A DNA stretch of 16,062 nt from positions 1-16,062 of the forward strand of contig CAZCSY010000029.1 in assembly GCA_964501505.1 (NCBI GenBank), in the 5' to 3' direction. Both the position numbers and the translations under genes were made by a program. Position 1 is the stretch's first letter. The number at the start of each line of letters is the position of its first letter. Below the pieces are notes generated by a model. It was not told the origin of the DNA and did no database searches. It saw only the letters and a program-made list of their open reading frames with translations. Below are positions 1 through 7,714 of this stretch, piece after piece. Source of the stretch: CAZCSY01 sp964501505 (GTDB lineage Bacteria > Omnitrophota > Gorgyraeia > Velamenicoccales > Velamenicoccaceae).

Positions 1-254
1 CCGCGGCCGAGGCCATGGCCTGGGGGCTGCCGGGGGTAGCCTTTGACCTGGAGAGTCTCAAGACGTACTACCCCAAAGGCATGCTCAAGGTCCCCCTGAA
101 CGACCGGGAAGGGTTTGCCCGAGAGATCCAAAGGCTCCTTTTCGATGATGCCCTCTACGCACAGATGAGCCGGGATGCTATGTCTCTCGTCGGGCAGGAA
201 TGGTGCTGGGACAAGAGGGCGGTTGAGGCGCTCGCCTTTATGGAGGCCCCATGA
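1..254 (+). CDS. Glycosyltransferase, GT4 family, C-terminal fragment (5' end outside window)
   Basis: The reading frame is open from the first bases (codons begin at base 3) to a TGA at 252-254, so this is the last 83 codons of a longer gene. The fragment opens with AAEAMAWGLPGVAFD, which fits the sugar-nucleotide-binding end of GT-B-fold GT4 glycosyltransferases: the EAMAxGLPV-type motif holds the second Glu of the family's E-x7-E signature. It continues with a domain-closing helix containing a D-x-x-x-FA-x-x-I-x-x-LL pattern and an EWCWD stretch, as in many GT4 tails. GT4 enzymes transfer a sugar from a nucleotide donor to a lipid-linked or protein acceptor on the cytoplasmic face. Donor and acceptor cannot be told. 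The stop overlaps the next start by four bases (ATGA, 251-254), so it belongs to the same operon. The family call is firm; the specific activity is unknown. Confidence 0.85.
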   Translation, partial: AAEAMAWGLPGVAFDLESLKTYYPKGMLKVPLNDREGFAREIQRLLFDDALYAQMSRDAMSLVGQEWCWDKRAVEALAFMEAP

Positions 255-880
255 ACGGATATGCCCTGGATACGCGTTTTCGAAGAAGGCCGCACCGGAT
301 CTACGCCGAGATCCTCCGGGAATACGCCCCGCCCCCCGGGCAACCGAGGATCCTGGACGTGGGGTGTTCCTTTGGCGTGATCGGCGCCTTGAGGGGTGAC
401 CCGACCCATGTCGTGGGCATCGAACGGGACCCGCGCCTCAGGGAATCAGCCGCGCATAACTGCCAGCGGCTCTATGATATCGACCTTAACAGATTCAGGA
501 AAGAGATGATCGCGGAACGAGACTTCGATCTCATCTTCTGCGGGGACATCCTGGAACACCTCCTGGACCCTGACGCCGTCTTGAAGGAGTTGACGGACCT
601 GTTGGCGGCTGGCGGCCGGATGGTCATTTCGCTGCCGAACGTCGCCCAACTGCCGGTCCGGCTTAAGCTCCTCTTCGGCCGGTTCGACTATACGGAGGTC
701 GGGATCATGGGCCGCTCGCACCTGCACTTCTATACCATCAAGACGGCCTTGACGATTATCCGCGCAGCCGGGCTGAGCGTTGAGAGGTTCTATCCAGCCG
801 GCACGGTGGTGAGCTTCCTTAATGTTCTACCCGCGTTGCTGGCCTCTCAACTGATCTTTGTCTGTCGGAAGGACCGATGA
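251..880 (+). CDS. Class I SAM-dependent methyltransferase (Methyltransf_23/UbiG-like)
   Basis: This 209-residue protein has the Rossmann-fold methyltransferase motifs in order: motif I ILDVGCSFG at residues 34-42 (SAM binding), an acidic end of strand 2 at VVGIERD (54-60), the GDILEHLLDP motif at 99-108, and a GGRMVISLPNV strand at 121-131. A late SHLHFYT motif (156-162) is typical of small methyltransferases in polysaccharide and lipid clusters. It covers a full catalytic domain with no membrane segment, so it is cytoplasmic. It probably O- or C-methylates a sugar or a lipid-linked intermediate; the substrate cannot be read from sequence. The ATG at 251 overlaps the upstream stop (ATGA), and a GGAGG at 242-246 can serve as ribosome-binding site. 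Its own stop overlaps the next start the same way (877-880), indicating translational coupling. Confidence 0.9.
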   Translation: MNGYALDTRFRRRPHRIYAEILREYAPPPGQPRILDVGCSFGVIGALRGDPTHVVGIERDPRLRESAAHNCQRLYDIDLNRFRKEMIAERDFDLIFCGDILEHLLDPDAVLKELTDLLAAGGRMVISLPNVAQLPVRLKLLFGRFDYTEVGIMGRSHLHFYTIKTALTIIRAAGLSVERFYPAGTVVSFLNVLPALLASQLIFVCRKDR

Positions 881-1755
881 ACTGCCGAAGCTGCCAAAGC
901 CCGGACACGGACTTCGCCTTTGAGGCGCCCGACACCCACGGCCGTCACGTCATCGACGCGTCCTCGCGGTTCCCGGTGTATCGCTGCCGGTGGTGCGGGG
1001 CTTATTTTTTATCGGACATCGAGGCGGACGACGCCTATTACCGGCGGCACTACCCCTGTTCGTATCACTTGGATCCGGCGGCCGCTTCGCTGGCAGGTCT
1101 TCTCGTGAACCGCTTGATACGGGCGTCGTTTCGAAAAAAGGAACGTGTCCTGCGAAGGTTCTCCCCGAGGGCGCTCGAGCCGCTTCGCCTTCTGGACGTG
1201 GGCTGCGGCGACGGCTCTTTTCTGGAAAGCCTCGATCCCGCCGCGTTCCAACGCCAGGGTCTGGAACGCCACCCCGAGGCCTGCCGGGTCTGTCGCGAAA
1301 AGGGACTGGATGTGCTGTCCTCGGACCTGGAATCGGCGCGCCTGGCAGAGGGTTTTTATGACGTCGTGACGCTGTGGCACGTGCTGGAACACCTGCCGCG
1401 GCCTGCCGCGGCTGTGGCTAAAATCCGTCACATTTTAAAGGAGGAGGGGCTGCTGGCGTTGAGCGTTCCGAATACACAAGGGCTCGGCTTCAGGTGGGGA
1501 GGGACCCGCTGGTTCCATCTGGATGCCCCGCGCCACATGACGTGGTTTGGACCCAGGAGCCTCGGCGTCCTTCTGGAGAACCAGGGGTTCACCATTGTCA
1601 AGAGCATGCATCTGTGTTACGAATATCCGCTGGATCTCTTTTGGAGCCTGCGTTCTTCGCCCGGCAAGTTTTTGGTCTACCCCTTATATCCGATCTTCAA
1701 ATTCCTGAGCCGGGATGTGCTGATCGTCCTGGCCCGTAAACACAAGCCGCGTTAA
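877..1755 (+). CDS. SAM-dependent methyltransferase with N-terminal Cys4 zinc ribbon
   Basis: The 292-residue product begins with two CxxC knuckles (C3/C6 and C37/C40) that probably bind zinc, followed by a class I methyltransferase domain. Motif I is LLDVGCGDG at 105-113, the acidic strand-4 motif is LWHVLEHLP at 166-174, and the late motif is WFHLDAPRHMTWF at 212-224. This two-part layout is common among methyltransferases of surface-glycan loci in poorly cultured bacteria. The family includes sugar C-methyltransferases and many untested proteins, so the substrate is unknown. The C-terminal 40 residues are hydrophobic and aromatic (around 255-286) and could touch the membrane or an acceptor lipid. 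The start is fixed by the ATGA overlap at 877-880 and an AAGGA at 869-873. It sits directly after another methyltransferase and 5 bases before a radical SAM gene, so several methyl-group chemistries share one transcript. Confidence 0.9.
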   Translation: MNCRSCQSPDTDFAFEAPDTHGRHVIDASSRFPVYRCRWCGAYFLSDIEADDAYYRRHYPCSYHLDPAAASLAGLLVNRLIRASFRKKERVLRRFSPRALEPLRLLDVGCGDGSFLESLDPAAFQRQGLERHPEACRVCREKGLDVLSSDLESARLAEGFYDVVTLWHVLEHLPRPAAAVAKIRHILKEEGLLALSVPNTQGLGFRWGGTRWFHLDAPRHMTWFGPRSLGVLLENQGFTIVKSMHLCYEYPLDLFWSLRSSPGKFLVYPLYPIFKFLSRDVLIVLARKHKPR

Positions 1756-1760
1756 CGCCG

Positions 1761-3341
1761 ATGGATGTCATCCTGATAAATCCCTATTACAGCCAGCCAA
1801 AGAGCTACTTTTCTTTCTTTCGGGCCACGGCGCCGCTGGGCCTGATGTATATCGCCGCCTACCTGCGGAAGTCCGGTATCGACGCGCGCATCCATGAGCT
1901 GGGGATCTTCGAACCGGCCCAGGCCCTTGGGAAAGACGGCCGCATCCGCTTCGGCCTGGACGACGCGGCCATCCGGGACATCATTGAAAAAGAAAAGCCC
2001 AGGGTCATAGGCCTCACCTGCATGTATTCCATCTACTTTCGTGACGTGCTTGAAATTGCGCAACTGGTCAAAAAGACCGCCCCCGATGCCAAGATCGTCC
2101 TGGGCGGCAACCACGCCTCGTCTTACTGGCAACACATCCTGCAGGACCCTTGTGTCGATTATGTAGTCATCGGAGAAGGGGAGGCGACCTTCCTGGAATT
2201 GGTCCGGCGGATCCTGGAGAACCGGGAGGCGCACGACGTGGCGGGCGTGGCCTTTCGCAGAGCCGGTGTGCCGGTGCGGACCGACGTCCGGCCGCTCCTG
2301 AAGGACCTGGACGAGATCCCTTTCCCCGCGTATGACCTTCTCGATTACGGCCGCTATCTCGACCACGGCAATCCCTTTGCCATGCGCGCGTGCGCGGCCG
2401 GCGTAGTCACGAGCCGGGGATGTCCCGGAGATTGCGTCTATTGCACGGTGAAGGCGGTCTGGGGACGGACCTGGCGCGGCCGCGGGGCGAAGAACGTCGT
2501 CGATGAAATCGCCTTCCTCAAGGAGCGTTACGGCATAGGAGAATTTTCGGTGCTTGACGACAGCGCCGGCGTGGACCGCCGACGATGGGAGGAGTTCTGC
2601 CGCGAACTGACGGTGAGGCGGTTGAATCTCAAGTGGAGCACGCCCAACGGCATCGCCCACTGGACCCTGACCAAAGAGACGCTCGACAAGATGAAGGCGG
2701 CCGGTTGCTACCGGGTCACCTTCGGGATCGAATCCGGCGACCCCCGGACGCGCCGGTTCCTCGGCAAACCCTACCCTCTGGAACAGGCCCGAGAGATCAT
2801 CCGACACGCCAACCGCATCGGCCTGTGGACGATCTCCACCAATATTCTGGGCTTTCCTTATGAAGACAAGAACTCCCTGGAGGCGACCCTGCGCTTCGCC
2901 AAAGAGAGCGGCACGGATTTCGCCAGTTTCTATCTCCTGCAGCCGCAGCCCACCTCCAGCGTCTACCAGACCTTCAAGAAGGAGGGACTGTTGAACTTCG
3001 ACGCCTTCTTCGAGTCGCGCACCTTTGACGAAAAGGAATTCGAGCGCATCAATTACGTCCTGAACGAGACGGGGTGCGACACCGTGCATTTTAAAAAAGA
3101 GGAGTTGAACCGGTTCCAGAAACAGGCCTACCGCTCATTCCTCATGTTCCGTGTCTTCTCGTATCTCGCGCACCCGTGGCGCCTCTTCTGGAAGATCCAT
3201 GACCTCGAAGAGGTCTGTTACGTGGCGCGCCTGGTCCGTCGGGCCCTGCTCATTTTTTTGAGGACCTTTAACCCCGTGTACAAAAAAAGCAGCGATTATC
3301 TTTACGAGGCGACCACGGCCCGCGTGCCGGCGGCCTCCTGA
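1761..3341 (+). CDS. B12-binding-domain radical SAM protein (first of three)
   Basis: A 526-residue protein with the layout of class B (BchE/P-methylase-like) radical SAM enzymes. An N-terminal Rossmann-like cobalamin-binding-type domain (about 1-165) shows DVILINPYY at the start, APLGLMYIAAYLRKSG, VLGGNHAS (113-120) and VVIGEGEATFLELV (135-148). The radical SAM barrel follows, with its 4Fe-4S cysteines in CPGDCVYC (C221, C225, C228), then VLDDS (264-268) and FGIESGD (321-327). The family cleaves SAM reductively and often moves a methyl group via methylcobalamin to an unactivated carbon; some members make rings or other rearrangements. No DxHxxG cobalamin motif is visible, which is common in this branch, so B12 binding is inferred from fold. 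The C-terminal 70 residues are amphipathic and rich in aromatic and basic residues (456-503), suggesting membrane contact. It follows the preceding gene by 5 bases with no clear Shine-Dalgarno, so coupling is likely. The substrate is unknown. Confidence 0.9.
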   Translation: MDVILINPYYSQPKSYFSFFRATAPLGLMYIAAYLRKSGIDARIHELGIFEPAQALGKDGRIRFGLDDAAIRDIIEKEKPRVIGLTCMYSIYFRDVLEIAQLVKKTAPDAKIVLGGNHASSYWQHILQDPCVDYVVIGEGEATFLELVRRILENREAHDVAGVAFRRAGVPVRTDVRPLLKDLDEIPFPAYDLLDYGRYLDHGNPFAMRACAAGVVTSRGCPGDCVYCTVKAVWGRTWRGRGAKNVVDEIAFLKERYGIGEFSVLDDSAGVDRRRWEEFCRELTVRRLNLKWSTPNGIAHWTLTKETLDKMKAAGCYRVTFGIESGDPRTRRFLGKPYPLEQAREIIRHANRIGLWTISTNILGFPYEDKNSLEATLRFAKESGTDFASFYLLQPQPTSSVYQTFKKEGLLNFDAFFESRTFDEKEFERINYVLNETGCDTVHFKKEELNRFQKQAYRSFLMFRVFSYLAHPWRLFWKIHDLEEVCYVARLVRRALLIFLRTFNPVYKKSSDYLYEATTARVPAAS

Positions 3342-3348
3342 GGCAGCC

Positions 3349-4776
3349 ATGGCTTCTGATCGGACGGCATCTTCCGCAAAAGACATAACGCTTCAAGGAC
3401 AGGATCTACGCGTCCTGCTGATCATGTTTGCGCCCTACCGGACGGTGCAGTCACAGATCTCCGCGCTCAGCGCCTTCCTGAAGCAACGGGGGTGTGCGGT
3501 GCGCTATCTCGAAGTACCCATCTTCGCCGGCGATGACTTCGTCAAGCACGCCCCCGCCATCTCCGAGGTCCTGACGTCCTCTCGCCCCCACATGGTCGGT
3601 TTCAGCGCTTATGACATGAACCATGATTTCATCATCGCGTGTGCGGATTTCGTCAAGAGACACGACAGGGACATCCTTACGGTGGTCGGCGGCCACGCGG
3701 CGTCGCTGGCCCCGGAGGACTATCTGCGGTCGCCCGCCATCGACATGGTGGTGGTGGGAGAAGGGGAGCCTGTCCTAGAGGACCTGCTCGCGAGGATACG
3801 CGCCCGCCGGCCGCTCGTCGGCATCAGCGGCCTGTGCGTGCGCGACGGCGAGGGCCGCGTCGTCTGCGTCCCGCCGCGGCCGTTGGCATACGACCTGGAC
3901 CGCCTGCCCTTTCTCGACAGGTCCATCGTGGCAGACCAGCAAAAAGGGATCGACTATCTGCCTATCTTCGCCGGCAAGGGGTGTCCGTACGGCTGCACCT
4001 ACTGCTCCAACGCGGCCATGAGGAAGCTGTATCCCAACCCCGGCCTTTATGTCCGGTACCGTTCCCCCGAAAATATCCTGAAAGAGATCGCGGCGTGCCG
4101 CCGGGAGATGTCTTTCCGGTACATCTATTTTTATGATGATATCTTCGCCCTTGATCTGGAATGGCTCAAGACGTTCACGCGTCTTTATAAAGAGTCTTTC
4201 TCCGATCTGCCGTACATCTGCCTCCTCAATCCCCGCCTGGCCTGCAGCGAAGAGCGCATCCGGCTTCTCGCCGACAGCGGCTGCACGCAGATATTCCTGG
4301 GGGTGGAGAGCGGTTCCCAGCCGTACCGGCAAAAGATGTTGGGCCGTCCCATGACGAACGCGATGCTCTTCCAGGCTGCCCGCACCATCCGCAAATACGG
4401 CATCCGGCTCAATATCTACCTCATGGTGGGATTGCCGGACGAATCGTTAAGGGACATGGGACGCACCGTCTGGCTCAACTACCGTATGCGGCCCGACGGC
4501 GCCCAGACGAGCATCTTCTTTCCCATCAAAAATACGGCGCTCTACAGGTATTGCATGGAACGGGGGCTCATCGACGAAGAGCGCCGTAAGCAACTGCTCA
4601 TTTATTCCTATGACACGTGCCTGCGCGTGGGCTTCCCGAAGCGACTCCTGATCATCGTTTTCAAGTGGCTCAACTCGGGGTCACCCGTCCTCACGCACGG
4701 CCGCGTGGACCTGGTGATGCATTTTTTGAGGATCCAGTTCCGAAAACACGTCCTCAGACAGTTCAGCTATCAATAA
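3349..4776 (+). CDS. B12-binding-domain radical SAM protein (second of three)
   Basis: This 475-residue protein repeats the architecture of its upstream neighbour but is clearly diverged from it. The N-terminal B12-binding-type domain carries LRVLLIMFAPY (20-30), VGFSAYD (83-89), TVVGGHAASLAPEDY (111-125) and VVVGEGEPVLEDLL (134-147). The radical SAM barrel has the cluster motif GCPYGCTYC with C212, C216 and C219, followed by FYDDIFALD (261-269), LGVESGSQ (317-324) and a GLPDE loop (361-365). The C-terminus (about 429-475) is amphipathic and basic, which fits membrane association. Members of this group commonly modify lipids, tetrapyrroles or peptide natural products, and many sit in glycan loci without a known substrate. 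The ATG at 3349 lies 7 bases after the previous stop. The roughly 20 residues before LRVLL are poorly conserved-looking, so a slightly later true start cannot be excluded. Family assignment is secure; activity is not. Confidence 0.9.
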   Translation: MASDRTASSAKDITLQGQDLRVLLIMFAPYRTVQSQISALSAFLKQRGCAVRYLEVPIFAGDDFVKHAPAISEVLTSSRPHMVGFSAYDMNHDFIIACADFVKRHDRDILTVVGGHAASLAPEDYLRSPAIDMVVVGEGEPVLEDLLARIRARRPLVGISGLCVRDGEGRVVCVPPRPLAYDLDRLPFLDRSIVADQQKGIDYLPIFAGKGCPYGCTYCSNAAMRKLYPNPGLYVRYRSPENILKEIAACRREMSFRYIYFYDDIFALDLEWLKTFTRLYKESFSDLPYICLLNPRLACSEERIRLLADSGCTQIFLGVESGSQPYRQKMLGRPMTNAMLFQAARTIRKYGIRLNIYLMVGLPDESLRDMGRTVWLNYRMRPDGAQTSIFFPIKNTALYRYCMERGLIDEERRKQLLIYSYDTCLRVGFPKRLLIIVFKWLNSGSPVLTHGRVDLVMHFLRIQFRKHVLRQFSYQ

Positions 4777-4787
4777 GGCATAAGGTT

Positions 4788-6572
4788 ATGAAAGACCGCC
4801 TGAAGACCTTGTTACGGCACGCAAGCTTGTTCTATGTCGCGTGCTTCGCCCTCCTCCTGGGCGCAGGGCTGTCTTCGTCTTACTCGGGAGGTCGCCTGCT
4901 GCTGGGGGGAGAGGGCAACTTTGTGCTGGATTATCCGACCTACTTCAGGAGCTTCTACTTCGCCTGGAATCCGACGCAGATGGGGACCGGCCTGCCCAAC
5001 CTGGCCCCCATGGCCTTCGGCGTCAACATCCCTTTTCTGGCCGCGCTCCAGCTCCTGACGGGAGACGTCCGCGCCGCCAGCTTCGTCCTCGTCTTTCTCA
5101 TCTACTTCGTCCCCTTCCTGGCGATGATGGGCCTGTGCCGGCAACTCGCGCTCAAGCCCTTTGCGGCATTTCTCCTCGCCTCCTTTTACGTCCTCAACCC
5201 TTTCAGCATTTATTTTCTCAATAGTCTCAACCCCTGGAATGTCTCTGTCCTCGGGCTCCTCCCGTTGACCTTCTGGGTGATCTTGCGTTTCTTTGAAAGG
5301 CCCGGCGTCCTGTTTCTCGTTTACGGATGCTGTGCCGCCGTCTTTTCTTTTGCCTTCACGAATCCCCCGTTATTCTTGATCTTTCACGCAGCGACCCTCC
5401 TGTCGCTGGCGGCGACGATCCTCCTGTGCCGCCGATCGTGGTCCTGGAGTCTCTTCGGACGCCGCGCCGGCGTGCTCTTGGCGGGATTCGTCTCTTTTTC
5501 GCTCTGGTGGCTGCTTCCGCTGTGTTTCACCATTTTTTCCGCCGCATCCCTCTACACCGGAGATTTTGCACAGGGCTGGCTGACCACCACCGTGCGGGGC
5601 GCCTACCCCATCTGGCCCCGGCTCTTGCTCTTGCCCGTCCTGATCCCCCGCGACCCCACCTATGATTTCTTTTCGTTATGGTACCACTCGTTAGCGGCGC
5701 ACCTGCTCCTCATGATCCCGATGCTGATCGTCCTGGAGAGCGTCTTTTTCGAAAAAAAGAAGACAGATAATACGCGCGTCAAGCTCTTCGTGTTTACGGC
5801 GTTCCTTTCGGTGATGTTCCTGGTAAAGGGAAACGCCTTCCCTCTGGGATTTATGTACAAGGCCCTCTTCAACACCATCCCCCTTTTCAACCTCTTCAAG
5901 ACCCCCGTCGAAAAATTCGGAATCCTGTACGTGTATCTGTTGACGCTCCTGTTGGTCTTTGCGATGCGCTCCCCGCGTTCCCCGCGCGCCGGCGCTTGGA
6001 TCACCATGGGCCTCTTCCTTTATGTCCTTTATGTCGGCGTGCCCGTCGCGGCAGGACAGATGATCCCGCCGTACAAAATAGCCAACGGCCGTATCGAGCG
6101 AACCTACAAGGAACCGGCTTCCTACACGCGCTGCCGGCGGGAGATCAACGCCGATGCCGGCACCTGGCGTCTGTTGGGGCTGCCCGGCGTGGGCAACTAT
6201 CAGGTCTGTCTTACCGGAGCGGACGGCTATCGGTACGTGGGCATGGATCCCCTTCAGATGAATCTGAATAAACCGGTCGTGGCGGCGTACAACGATCCGT
6301 GGCTGCGCAGGCTCTTTTTTGAAAATTTCGGCTGCCCACACTATGCGCATCTCCTGGGGCTCTTCAACATCCGCCGACTGCTCGTAAATCCGGACCAGAG
6401 CCGCTGGTTCGGATATACAGGGGGGTTGCATACGCCCGATGAGTTTGAGCGGACCTTCGGTCCCCTCATGCCCTCCCGGCGGATCGGCCGATTGGTCCTC
6501 TACGACAACACGGCCGCCGTCCTGCCCCATATATACGCCGTCGGCGTGAAAAGAGAGGAGACGCGCCCGTGA
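4788..6572 (+). CDS. Large multi-pass membrane protein, AftD-like GT-C glycosyltransferase candidate
   Basis: I start this gene at the ATG at 4788 (594 residues), not at an in-frame upstream codon, because AAGG at 4782-4785 lies just before it and a hydrophobic helix follows at once. About 10-12 membrane helices are visible between residues 12 and 425. The first extracytoplasmic loop holds an acidic residue in GNFVLDYP (43-50; Asp48), then FYFAWNP and GTGLPNLAP, resembling the first loop of GT-C enzymes in the alpha-(1->3)-arabinofuranosyltransferase (AftD, formerly DUF3367) group. A LFNLFKTPVEKFG stretch (366-378) and a soluble tail ending in LYDN...LPHIYAV (571-585) are also typical of that group. 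GT-C enzymes use polyprenyl-phosphate sugars outside the membrane. Most relatives continue with beta-rich C-terminal modules; this protein stops soon after LPHIYA, and a similar module is encoded separately at 12202-13641. An alternative is a YfhO-like membrane protein. Confidence 0.75.
   Translation: MKDRLKTLLRHASLFYVACFALLLGAGLSSSYSGGRLLLGGEGNFVLDYPTYFRSFYFAWNPTQMGTGLPNLAPMAFGVNIPFLAALQLLTGDVRAASFVLVFLIYFVPFLAMMGLCRQLALKPFAAFLLASFYVLNPFSIYFLNSLNPWNVSVLGLLPLTFWVILRFFERPGVLFLVYGCCAAVFSFAFTNPPLFLIFHAATLLSLAATILLCRRSWSWSLFGRRAGVLLAGFVSFSLWWLLPLCFTIFSAASLYTGDFAQGWLTTTVRGAYPIWPRLLLLPVLIPRDPTYDFFSLWYHSLAAHLLLMIPMLIVLESVFFEKKKTDNTRVKLFVFTAFLSVMFLVKGNAFPLGFMYKALFNTIPLFNLFKTPVEKFGILYVYLLTLLLVFAMRSPRSPRAGAWITMGLFLYVLYVGVPVAAGQMIPPYKIANGRIERTYKEPASYTRCRREINADAGTWRLLGLPGVGNYQVCLTGADGYRYVGMDPLQMNLNKPVVAAYNDPWLRRLFFENFGCPHYAHLLGLFNIRRLLVNPDQSRWFGYTGGLHTPDEFERTFGPLMPSRRIGRLVLYDNTAAVLPHIYAVGVKREETRP
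6555..6560 (+). promoter_or_regulatory. Ribosome-binding site for the GTG start at 6569
   Basis: GAGGAG sits eight bases before the GTG at 6569. It supports this non-ATG start for the glycosyltransferase and the GTGA overlap with the upstream membrane-protein gene. It lies inside the last codons of that gene. Confidence 0.7.
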
Positions 6573-7714
6573 CCCGTGCCGATATATTCGCCTTCAAGAT
6601 GGAATCGTCGGACACCGAGGGGTTCCTCGAGGACGTCCTGGCCTACAGCGACAAGAGCGTCGTCCTTGTCTATGACTTTGACCGGATCACGGTCCGGCAT
6701 CTGCCGCCGGGCACCGGCGGCGCCGGGCGTTCTTTTCCTTTTTTCAAGGCAGTTCACCCGCGTCTCAACTATTATCTGTCGCCGCTGTTCTTCGTCTTGA
6801 ACATGATGCTCTTCTTTTGGATCCTGACGGGTTACTTCGTGCGGCTGCGGCCCCGGGCCTGCTGGATGGAGCATACCTTCGCCGCCATCATCGCCGGATT
6901 CCTGCGGCGGTGCGGTCTGTGCCAAAAGGCCGTCTATGTGCCGGGCGACTGGGTGGTCAACGCGTCGTATCGAGGTCTCCTGATCCGGTTCGCCAACAAC
7001 TGGTTTTTCCCGAGGGCTGATTTGCTCGCCTGCCGGCTGTGTGATCGCGTCCTGGATCATTCGCACAAGATCACGCAGGCCCGCGAGGCCTTCTGGAAGC
7101 GCCGGGTGCCGCGCCGCGTGGACCTCTATGAATACCGGCCCCGCGTGAAAGTCAAAGAGGCGAGTTGCCTCTTGGAGGCGCAGGCGCGGCAGATGGTCTT
7201 TATCGGCCAGATGCGGCCCGACAGCGGCCTGGATATCATCCTCGACGCCCTCGGCCGCCTCCGGGAACGCCGCGACATCCGCCTCCTCGTGATCGGACCC
7301 AAGACGCACGACTACGCCAGGTGCCGGGAGGCCGTCCGCACGCTGGGCCTGGAGGAGGTCGTGACCTTTGCCGGCTTCCTGGACAGCCACCTTTTCCCGG
7401 AGGTATTGGCGGATTGCTTCTGCGGTATCAATCTCCTGACATCAAAAGACTCTTACTCCTCGTATACCGTCCCGGGCAAGATGATGCATTACATACAGCA
7501 TCTTCTGCCGGTGATCGTCTCTGCGGGCATCGGATCCTTCGCCGAGATCGTGGCCAGCCGGGGCATCGGCCGGGTGATCGAACCCGAGACACAGGCCTTT
7601 GTCCGGGCCGCCGATGAAATCTTTGAAGATCAACAGGCTTACCGGCGCCGCATCCTGGATTACATCGCCTCTATCCGGGGCACACAGATCAGGGAGGTCG
7701 TCGCGTCTTCATGA
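6569..7714 (+). CDS. Glycosyltransferase, GT4/GT-B-like, with hydrophobic N-terminal half
   Basis: The 381-residue product starts at a GTG that overlaps the upstream stop (GTGA, 6569-6572), behind a strong GAGGAG at 6555-6560. The C-terminal half looks like a GT-B nucleotide-sugar domain: QMVFIGQMRPDSGLD (208-222), RLLVIGPK (238-245), VTFAGFL (265-271) and a P-x-K-x-x-x-YIQ-x-x-LPVI region (302-316). The N-terminal half is divergent: it lacks a recognisable glycine-rich GT4 start and has a hydrophobic stretch (about 66-113) that may be a membrane-inserted or monotopic segment. The usual EAxAxGxP glutamate motif is not obvious; YTVPGKMMHYIQ occupies that place, as in GT4-like enzymes that act on membrane-bound acceptors. 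It probably adds a sugar to a lipid-linked glycan on the cytoplasmic face. The donor is unknown. The glycosyltransferase call rests on the C-terminal half. Confidence 0.78.
   Translation: MTRADIFAFKMESSDTEGFLEDVLAYSDKSVVLVYDFDRITVRHLPPGTGGAGRSFPFFKAVHPRLNYYLSPLFFVLNMMLFFWILTGYFVRLRPRACWMEHTFAAIIAGFLRRCGLCQKAVYVPGDWVVNASYRGLLIRFANNWFFPRADLLACRLCDRVLDHSHKITQAREAFWKRRVPRRVDLYEYRPRVKVKEASCLLEAQARQMVFIGQMRPDSGLDIILDALGRLRERRDIRLLVIGPKTHDYARCREAVRTLGLEEVVTFAGFLDSHLFPEVLADCFCGINLLTSKDSYSSYTVPGKMMHYIQHLLPVIVSAGIGSFAEIVASRGIGRVIEPETQAFVRAADEIFEDQQAYRRRILDYIASIRGTQIREVVASS

Noticed and set aside
1752..3089. Long open frame on the - strand (445 codons) opposite the first radical SAM gene
   Set aside because: The + strand frame has complete radical SAM motifs. 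The antisense frame has no recognisable domain and arises from GC-rich third codon positions.
3251..3260. T-rich run in the first radical SAM gene as a possible terminator or frameshift site
   Set aside because: There is no stem before it, the frame continues normally, and a slip would not lead into another gene.
4617..4787. In-frame upstream extension of the membrane protein gene starting at 4617
   Set aside because: It would overlap the preceding radical SAM gene by 160 bases and add a Pro/Arg-rich segment before the first membrane helix. The ATG at 4788 has a ribosome-binding site.
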